Translations under genes and position numbers: made by a program
The notes under the pieces: generated by a model
What the model was told of the DNA's origin: nothing
Databases searched by the model: none
Seen by the model: the letters and a program-made list of their open reading frames with translations, nothing else
Source of the DNA: Proales similis
Taxonomy: Eukaryota > Rotifera > Eurotatoria > Ploima > Proalidae
Assembly: GCA_019059635.1 (NCBI GenBank)
Contig: JAGVRJ010000014.1
Span: forward strand, 372,001-436,000
Direction: 5' to 3'
DNA length: 64,000 nucleotides
In this document: piece after piece, positions 55,087 to 64,000 of the stretch
Layout of the letters: the number at the start of each line of letters is the position of its first letter
Position numbering within the stretch: position 1 is the first letter of the stretch

Positions 55087-55852
55087 TCTCTCCTTTCGCT
55101 CGTACTTTCTCTGCTTGCCCAAGCGACTTTGTTGCAATATCAACTCTAATCAACCAGACAGACCTTTTAAAATTACTCAAATCATAGCATTGTCGTGTTT
55201 GTCTTTGTTGGCGTGTGTGTGTGTGTGTGCTAGCGAATATCATTTGTTGCTAATAAATCGATGGATTACTCGGCTCTCGACTTGCTTTTTTCTTTGATTC
55301 TTTGCCAGTCAATTGTGCCATCTCACCGTAGACGGCTTCACAACGCTTCACAGGCAAAATGATCACGTGGGCTTGTTTTTTCTTAGAAAAAATAAACACC
55401 AACCGAAACAGGCCCTAACGGACAGAGTATTGGGGCCACACATGATCCGTCGAGACAGAAAACTTTTCGAGTGTTGGCTCTATTGTCAATTGTCGGGAGG
55501 CCGGTCACTAAGCACAATGCAGTCGGGCTCAGAGAGTTGCTAGGCGACCAGCCAAGTACTAAGTGTATGAGGCGAAAATATTCTCCGATAGAGAAACTAC
55601 GGGCAACGTTAAAACACACACTTGAACCAATCACGCGTCAGCTATTTGTTTCGCAACTAGAGCCAACAACCGACTCGACTCAGAGTCAGCTTGAGATCAG
55701 GCACAAGCAAAGGCAGAGACGGAGAGAGAAAAGTGCTCTGTTGTTGGAATAGGCCACTAATTTCCAATTTTTTTTTCTAAGCTTAGATTGAACAGAGAAG
55801 GACAGAGAGAAGGAGAGAGACCGATTGTAGACGCGCCACTGGATAAGAAGGA
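55087..55852. other. Intergenic upstream of the dynein gene
   Basis: A GT repeat lies at about 55212-55229 and the AATAAA of the upstream gene at about 55251. GA-rich sequence lies just before the dynein start codon. No gene is recognised. Confidence 0.4.
55212..55229. repeat. GT dinucleotide repeat
   Basis: About nine GT units in the 3' UTR region of the small secreted orphan. Confidence 0.85.
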
Positions 55853-58800
55853 ATGGCCGACGATCTTGATATAGACGATTCCCGGCTTGAGTTTATCGCC
55901 GTCTATCTCGTCAAAACGTTCAAAATCAAAGCAGACAAATGGGTGAAGCTGTACAACCTCGACGAAAACAAGCAAATCATCCACGACTTTTTGGACAAGA
56001 ACGAGCAGAGCTTGCTCGTCTTCTCCATCAACTCGGCGCAAGCACTGGTGGTCACCAACGCCTATCCCAATCAGTTAAAGGGCAAACTCTGCTACTTCAG
56101 CAAGAAGAACGCCAAAGAGGCCATCCCCAGGGACGTCAACATCAAAGAGGTTCTTGTCTACGGCGATCTGTCCACCACTCCGGTCGAGCAGTTTTCCGCC
56201 CTCCTTGATGAGGTAATCAGCTCCCTCCTCCTGGTCACTACTCTGCGCACCCTCTTGCTCCTCTTTGTTAACTCCTCCCTCTGTGGTCGTGCGCTCATCG
56301 TTGCCGTTGCTCTCACTTTTAGCTCATCGTGCCCATATTCGGCAACACGCAAAACCACGCCGATTGGCCCAAAGTCATTTCCACTGACTTGACTCGCCAC
56401 GTGAGCAACTTGAAAAATCGAACCCAAGTTATATCGGGCCAAATCAAAGGCAAGACCCAATTGCCGATCCCGGCCGGAGCCGACAAGGTCAGCGAAGAGG
56501 ATCTCCGTTTGGCTGAGAGGTGAGTCCACATTCTTGCTCTGAGTCGATGCCAAAATTGACAATTTGGTCCTAACGCAGTGGAGGCACCATCGACCCCGCC
56601 CTTATTCATTCAATAGAATCGGTGGTGATTGAATGGAGCCATCAGATCCAGGAGGTGCTCAAAAAGGACTCGTCACAGCCGCTGCTCGACGGCCTGAATC
56701 CGGGTCCGCTGGTCGAGATCGAGTTTTGGAAAGCGAAAGCCACCAATCTCGAGAACATATTCACTCAGGTTAGTGGCCTCTTGACCACCGACTCTTCTCG
56801 GCCTAACAGACAAACCCGTGTAAAGCTTCGAGACCCCAAAACCAAAATGATGGCCGAGCTACTGGAAAAGACTCAGAGCAGCTACTTCGGAGCGTTCAAG
56901 GAGCTGTTCAAAGAGACCATGAACGCGCTGGAAGAGGCGCAAGACATAAATGCGCATCTGAGGCCTCTGGCCGGCCACTTTGAGCAAATCGAGACCACCG
57001 AGTTTGACGAGAGCTCGACACTGTTCGATCCCATGTTTCACACTGTTTGCCTGGTCTGGGCCAACTCGGTCTACTACTGTCGGCCTGCGCGCATCGTTGT
57101 GCTCCTGCAGGAGATAAACAACATGATCATGAAAAAGGCGGCCGAATTTCTGGAGCCGCTCGACCTGTTCAAAGGCGAGCCCGAGGAGTCGATCGAAAAG
57201 ATTCGCTCCACATTCGCCCAGCTAGACGCGTTCAAGGCCTCCTACGAGAAGCACAAAGGCAAAGTGGGCAGCTACTTCAAGGGCGCTAATGTTGCGCGTG
57301 AATGGGAGTTTGCGTCCGATCTCGTCTTTGCTCGATGGGACGTATTCATGCAGCGAATGAACATGATTCGCAGTCTGTTCCAGGACTCGATCGACTTTGC
57401 TCGGCTCGAAAAGGTCGAAATCGGCGGCGTCAAGGGCAAAGTTCTGAGCGCCAAAGTTGCCAAAATATTCGAAGAGTTCAAGGAAGAGTTTGAGAAATTC
57501 TCCAACAAGAAGTACGAGCCGCTTGATCCCCAGTCGGACGTAAGTAGCGCAGTTGCTGAATCGAATACAACGCAGCTGACTTTTAAAACGACCACCAGGA
57601 GTTTCCAAACGACTTTGCCGAGTTCAGCCGCTTCGTTCTCGACCTCGATCGACGTCTGTCCGCAATCATTGTGCAAGCGTTCGAAGACTGCAACAGTCTT
57701 GGCAGCATTTTCAAGGTAAGACGACTTGATCGAATCCAATGGTTCTCAAACTCGTCAAAAACCTGACGTTTCTAGCTGATCACAATACTTGGCAACCTGC
57801 TCGAGAGGCCGACCATTCGCGACGACTTTGAGCCCAAGTACGCGCAGATAGTTACTTTGCTCGACAAAGAAATGGACGACACCAAGCACATTTACGACGA
57901 GCAGTGCGAGCTCAAGAAAAAGACCCAGACGGTCGAAGTGCACCGGAACATGCCGAACGTGTCCGGCGCAATGAAATGGTGCCAGGAGCTGAAGGAACGA
58001 GTGGGCCGTCCCATGGAGCAGTTCGATCGTCTAATCGAGCATCCGATAGGCAGCTCAGACGCCATGCAGCGAGTGCGCGCCAAGTACGCAGAGCTGCTCG
58101 AACTGCTCGGCGCGTTCTCGGCCGACGTTTACAAGAACTGGTGCACTCATGTGGGCACTCTGTCAAACAACAATCTGGACAAGAATCTGATCGTGAGAGA
58201 TGCCAATACTCGCGCGATCAGAACCAATTTCGACCCGCAGCTCATCGCCGTGCTCAAGGAAGTAAAATATCTGGGCATGCTCAACACAGAGAACATTCCC
58301 AAAGAGGCCATTCAGATTCATGAAAAGAACGACGAGTACCGCAAGTACATCACCTGCTTGGACTATACAGTCGACTCGTACAACAAGATCATAAACACTG
58401 CATCGGAGGAGGAGAAGCCGTTGATCAAGAGCGAGCTGGAGAAAATCGACGCCGAGCTGACCAAAGGAGAGAAACAGCTCAAGTGGAACTCTCCGTCTAT
58501 TGACACTTACATAAACGAGATTATGAAGCAAGTCAGCGATTTGGAGAAGCGGCTGCAAAAGTCAAAATTGAACATCGAGCAAATAAAGAAGCTGATGGTG
58601 GTCTGGCTCGACGCGCCTCTGTTCAGACGGTACGAGGCCAAGTCCACTCTGCTTCAGCTTGACGACAAGCAAGTGCGACTTGACAATCGCTACCGTGAGA
58701 TCAAGGAGGCCGGCGAGAAGATTCACGAGCTCGTCAAAGAGAACTGTCAGCTTCTTCAAGTCTCCGACCAGAGCACTCCCACGTGGCAGGCGTACACAGC

Positions 58801-61800
58801 CTTCATTGACAGCATTGTGCTCGACGGCTTCCACAAGCTTGTGCAGTGCTCGCTGGACTATTTGCTGAAGGAGACCGACCTGGCCCAGTATCCGGACCCA
58901 TTGTTCGAGGCTCAGCTTCAACTCAAGTCGGAGCTGATCTATCAGCCGTCGATGAATATCGGAGACAGCGACAGCTTCATTGACTTGGTCGAGGGTCTGC
59001 TCGGCAATGTTTATGACCAGGGAACGCTCGTCTCCCGGGTCGCGTCTCATCTCGGCCAAGAGCATTACCTGGCCGACTTGGAAGCCAAGTCGGATCTAAA
59101 CGACATGAGACAAGAGCTGATGGAGCGTGTAAACAGCATTGTGAACCAAGCCAACGAGTTCAAAGACTCGTTTAGCAAGTTCGCCTATCTGTGGCTCGAC
59201 GACCGCAAGGAGTTCATGAGACAGTTTCTGCTGTACAATCACATGCTGACCGCCGAGGAAATAGAGGCGGCCGGCGAGGCCGGTGTGCCCGAGTCGCCGC
59301 CCACCCTCGAACAGTTCAAGGACCAGGTGGACCAGTACGAGAACACTTACGAGGATGTGAGCAAGTTCGAGGACTCGAAGGTGATCGACCGATGGTTCCG
59401 AGTGGACAGCAAGCCATTCAAGACCGCTCTGCTCAACACAGTCAAAAAGTGGAGCTTCATGTTCAAGCAGCATCTAATGGACGATGTGACCAACAGTCTG
59501 AAAGAGCTCGACCAGTTCGTACTCGAAAAGGACAAGTACTTGGTGAACGAGGTAAAGGAGGGCGACTACGACAGCCTGGTGGCAATGATGGGCCATCTTG
59601 GCGACGTGAGAGAAAAGTCAAACACCTACGACACGATGTTCGAGCCGATAAAGAAAAAGATCGAGCTGCTCAAGACCTACGGCCAAGAGGTGCCCGACGA
59701 CGTCTACGAGAAGCTGCAGGTGCTGCCCGAAAAGTGGATGAACACCAAGAAGCTGTCGATGCAGGCCAAGCAGCAGGTGGCGCCTCTCCAGACTAACGAG
59801 GTAGCCAATATCAGACGCAAGGCGGCCAGCCTCGACGTCGAGCAGTACAACTTCCGCGACGCGTTCAAACAGGAAGCGCCTTACCGCTACGACTCGAGCA
59901 AGCCGTATCGCACTCTGGACCAGTGCCACCTGAGAGTGCTCGACATGGAGCAGCAAATACTGCGACTTGAAAAGTCCGCCTCACTCTTCGAAGTTCAGGT
60001 GCCCGATCTCAAGCAGGTCAAGCAGTGTCGACGCGACATTCGCCTTCTCAAGGGCCTCTGGGACTATGTGAACATAGTGAAGAGCTCGTTCGAAGACTGG
60101 AAGCAGACCAAGTGGCGCGAAATAAACGCCGACTCGATGGACGCCGAGTGCAAGAAGTTTGCCAAAGAAATTCGCTCGCTGGACAAGGAAATGCGCGCAT
60201 GGGACGCTTACACGGGCGTTGAGAACGACGTCAAGAATCTGATGACTTCGCTCAGAGCGGTGACCGAGCTGCAGAATCCGGCGATTCGAGACCGCCACTG
60301 GCAGGAGCTGATGCAAGCCACCGGCGTCAAGTTTACCATGGACGACGGCACCACGTTCGCCGATCTGCTCGCGCTCAATCTTCACAAGTTCGAGGACGAA
60401 GTGAAAAACATCGTCGACAAGGCGGTGAAAGAGAGCGCCATGGAGAAGGTGCTGCGCGAGTTGGACAACACTTGGACCACAATGCAGTTCGACACCGAAG
60501 CTCACTCGCGAACGCAGATTCCTCTACTTCAGCCGTCGGACGAGCTGATCGAAACGCTCGAGGACAATCAGGTTCGAAGCTTTTGCCGTTTGTTCAAAAT
60601 TCTTTTTTTTTAATATTTGCTTGGCAATCAAATAGGTTCAACTGCAGACAATGCTCACTTCAAAGTACATTGCGCATTTCTCCACGCAAGTGTCCAGCTG
60701 GCAGAAGAAGTTATCGCAGGCCGATCAGGTGATTACCATTCTGCTCGAGGTGCAGCGTACCTGGTCCCATTTGGAGTCGATCTTCATCGGCTCGGAAGAT
60801 ATCCGCAATCAGCTGCCCGAAGATTCAAAGCGCTTCGACGGCATCGACAAAGACTTTAAGCAGATTTGCCAAGAGAACCAGACCGACTTGAACGTGGTCA
60901 AATGCACAAATCGTGAGGGTCTGTATGAGCGTCTCGAGAACATCCAGGGCCGACTGAGCCTTTGCGAGAAGGCGCTGGCCGAATACCTTGAAACGAAACG
61001 TCTCGCATTCCCACGCTTCTACTTCGTGTCGAGCGCCGATCTCCTTGACATTCTGTCCAACGGCAACGAGCCCGAGAAAGTCATGCGCCACTTGACCAAG
61101 CTGTTCGACTCGATGGCCAAGCTCAAGCTGGATAAGAACAAGGCCAAGACGGCCACAGCCATGCAGGCCAAAGACGGCGAAAACGTTGACTTTCCGTCGC
61201 CGTGCGATCTCAGCGGCCAAGTTGAAGTCTGGCTCAATCGCTTGCTGGAAAAGCAGTGTCAAACAGTGTTGTTTTGGCTCACCGACGCGGTTCAAGCGTA
61301 CGAGGAGCGGCCCAGAGAACAGTGGATCATGGAGTTCCCGGGCCAAATCGCGCTTACCGGCTCTCAGATCTGGTGGACCACTGAGGTGAACATGGCGTTC
61401 GCCAAGCTCGAAGAGGGCTTCGAGAACTCACTCAAGGACTACTACAAGAAGCAGGTCGCTCAGCTCAACTCGCTGATCACTATGCTGCTCGGCGAGCTGA
61501 CCAAGGGCGATCGACAGAAAATCATGACCATCTGTACAATTGACGTGCACGCTCGAGACGTGGTCATGAAGATGATTGCGAGCAAAGTGGAAAACTCGGG
61601 CGAGTTCTTGTGGCAGTGCCAGCTTAGACATCGTTGGGACGATGAGAAGAAGGACTGCTTTGCGAATATTTGCGACGCCCAGTTCAAATACGCCCACGAG
61701 TATCTGGGCAATCAGCCGCGTTTGGTCATCACTCCTCTAACCGATCGGTAAATACACCCTGTTGGCACCTTGACACGTCTTCACAAGTCTCAATGTCCGT

Positions 61801-64000
61801 GTTTAGCTGCTACATAACCTTGACACAGTCGCTTCACTTGATCATGGGCGGTGCGCCGGCCGGCCCTGCCGGAACGGGCAAGACAGAGACAACCAAAGAC
61901 TTGGGCCGTGCGCTCGGCTTCATGGTCTATGTGTTCAACTGTTCGGAGCAAATGGACTACAAGTCGTGCGGCAACATTTACAAGGGCTTGTCGCAGACCG
62001 GCGCCTGGGGCTGCTTTGACGAATTCAACCGCATCTCGGTCGAAGTGCTCTCTGTCGTGTCTGTGCAGGTCAAGAGCATTCAGGACGCCATTCGCGACAA
62101 GAAGAAACGCTTCATATTCATGGGCGAGGAGATTGCACTCAATCCGACTGTGGGCATATTCATCACCATGAATCCGGGCTACGCCGGTCGAACCGAGCTG
62201 CCCGAAAATCTCAAAGCCCTGTTCAGGTAATTCAACTTAAGAGCCCATTCGCCGTAATTCGCTTACTTGACCTCATCGTTCAGACCGTGTGCCATGGTTG
62301 TGCCCGACTTTGAGCTGATCAGTGAAATCATGTTGGTCGCCGAAGGCTTCACTGAGGCTCGTCTGCTCGCCAGAAAGTTCATCACATTGTACACGCTGTG
62401 CAGAGAGCTGCTCAGCAAGCAAGACCACTACGACTGGGGTCTGAGAGCGATCAAATCAGTGCTCGTGGTGGCTGGATCGCTCAGAAGAGGCGATCCCGAT
62501 CGTCCCGAGGACCAGGTGCTTATTAGAGCCCTTCGCGATTTTAACATTCCAAAGATTGTCACCGACGATCTTCCCGTCTTCATGGGCCTCATCGGCGATT
62601 TGTTTCCGTCGCTTGACGTTCCTCGTAAACGGTGAGTTCGACTTGACTCGGCATCTCGGCAAGCTTCTCTTGATGATCTGTTGGCATTTTTTAGTGATCT
62701 CGAGTTTGAAAAATCGATCAAACAAGCGACCGTTGATCTCAAACTTCAGCCAGAGGACGGATTTATACTCAAGGTGGTTCAGCTGCAGGAGCTGTTCGAC
62801 GTGCGCCACTCGGTGTTCATAGTCGGAAATGCGGGCACTGGCAAAAGTCAAATCTGGAAGGCGCTGAACAAGACATACCAAAACTTGAAGAAGAAGCCAG
62901 TGGCGGTGGATCTCAATCCGAAAGCAGTGACAAACGACGAACTGTTCGGCATAATCAACCCGACAACAAGAGAATGGAAAGACGGCCTCTTTTCGGTGAT
63001 CATGCGAGACTTGGCCAACATGACCTCAGACGGACCCAAGTGGATCGTCTTGGACGGAGATATCGACCCCATGTGGATCGAGTCACTCAACACAGTGATG
63101 GACGACAACAAGGTACTCACGCTGGCCAGCAACGAGCGTATCCCGCTCACGCCCAGTATGCGTCTGCTGTTCGAAATTAGCCATTTGCGAACAGCCACGC
63201 CGGCCACGGTGAGCCGTGCGGGCATCCTCTACATCAATCCGGGCGATCTGGGCTGGAATCCGCAAGTAACGAGTTGGATAGACACTCGCGAGGTTCAAAC
63301 AGAGCGAGCCAATCTGACAATTCTGTTCGACAAGTACGTGCCCGCGTGCATGGAAGCGATCAAGAACCGCTTCAAGAAGATCACGCCCATCGTGGAGAAT
63401 GCACACGTGCACATGCTGTGCAATCTGCTCGAGTGTCTGCTCACTCCCCAGAACACGCCGGCCGACTGTCCTAAAGACCTCTACGAGCTCTACTTTGTGT
63501 TTGCGTGCGTATGGGCGTTCGGCAGCGCCTTGTTCCAAGACCAAATATGCGATCACCGAGTCGAGTTCTCCAAGTGGTGGACCACCGAGTTCAAGACAGT
63601 CAAATTTCCGACCCAGGGAACCGTCTTCGACTACTACATCGATCCGGAGAGTAAGAAATTCGAGCCGTGGACCAAGCTGGTGCCCAAATTCGAGCTCGAT
63701 CCAGACATGCCGCTTCAGTCTGCTCTGGTGAACACGAGCGAAACGACACGAGTGCGATACTTCCTCAATTTACTGGTCGACAAGGCGCGGCCAGTCATGT
63801 TGGTGGGCGGCGCAGGCACAGGCAAGACTGTGCTCATAAACGACCGTCTGAATTCACTGTCCGAGGACTGGGTGGTGGTAAACGTTCCGTTCAACTTTTA
63901 CACTACTTCGGAAATGTTGCAGAATGTGCTGGAGAAGCCGCTGGAGAAGAAGGCCGGCCGAAACTACGGTCCTCCAGGCGCCAAGCGACTAATCTACTTC
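55853..64000 (+). CDS. Axonemal outer-arm dynein beta-type heavy chain (DNAH9/11/17 group), partial
   Basis: Ten exons seen: 55853-56212, 56323-56519, 56579-56768, 56826-57539, 57599-57715, 57776-60571, 60636-61747, 61807-62226, 62284-62631 and 62695 to the window end (2520 residues, about 55% of the usual 4500). The N-terminal tail and linker are complete. AAA1 has P-loop [10 protein letters not shown] at about residue 1850, CFDEFNRI and [17 protein letters not shown]2 has GNAGTGKS at about 2129, and AAA3 GGAGTGKT at about 2455. [20 protein letters not shown] and [12 protein letters not shown] match the outer-arm beta heavy chain closely. It drives ciliary beating by ATP-powered microtubule sliding. 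The stop-free 57-nt stretch 56769-56825 is treated as an intron because the family lacks it. AAA4-6, the stalk and the C-terminus lie beyond 64000. Confidence 0.95.

Overview
The window is nuclear DNA from an animal with a compact genome. It has about 50% GC (judged by eye), and many genes split by tiny introns (mostly about 50-75 nt, GT..AG). TATA boxes lie about 60-70 nt before several start codons, AATAAA signals follow stop codons, and I see no recognisable transposon. An allatostatin-C-like prohormone, an ionotropic-receptor-type glutamate receptor and a DUR3-type urea symporter suggest an invertebrate, most likely a protostome. An axonemal dynein shows that ciliated or flagellated cells exist. 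I cannot name the species. Exon-intron models were built by hand from reading frame, splice consensus and family homology; nearly all give lengths divisible by three.

Layout. 0.3-6.3 kb: a large membrane protein joining a C-type-lectin-like domain and an EGF module to a STRA6-like body, then a STYXL1-type pseudophosphatase. 6.6-7 kb: allatostatin-C-like precursor. 7.8-10.6 kb: concentrative nucleoside transporter, convergent with an M14 carboxypeptidase (10.8-12.8 kb, minus). 13.1-16 kb: ceramide synthase (minus), divergent from a glyoxylate/hydroxypyruvate reductase-like gene. 16.8-20.6 kb: PDCD4, PRPF38B and a NUPR1/p8-like gene. 21.7 kb: a small secreted Cys peptide. 22.0-26.6 kb: a 4.6 kb stretch with no recognisable gene and many GA/CT tracts. 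26.6-28.5 kb: secreted double-discoidin plus fucolectin-type protein. 28.8-30.4 kb: tandem pair of 18-cysteine secreted proteins. 31.8-33.8 kb: 4E-T-like eIF4E-binding protein. 35.6-36.7 kb: orphan protein with an acylation-type N-terminus. 37.4-40.3 kb: BAR-RhoGAP of the ARHGAP17/44 family. 41.2-42.9 kb: ribophorin I. 43.4-45.1 kb: ionotropic receptor. 46.2-49.1 kb: DUR3-like urea symporter. 49.3-50.9 kb: DUF7164 glycosyltransferase-like protein. 51-53.9 kb: second gene-poor stretch. 53.9-55.1 kb: a two-EF-hand protein and a small secreted orphan. 55.9 kb to the window end: outer-arm axonemal dynein heavy chain, cut off in AAA3.

There is no operon logic; neighbours are functionally unrelated. 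The points most worth attention are the lectin-EGF-STRA6 fusion, catalytic-residue losses in two enzymes (STYXL1-like and GRHPR-like), a one-base frameshift in the ceramide synthase motif, carboxypeptidase microexons down to 10 nt, a Cys-rich insert in the urea symporter, two orphan secreted peptides, the young 18-Cys duplication, and a 16-nt heat-shock-element-like sequence shared by the PDCD4 and NUPR1 upstream regions.
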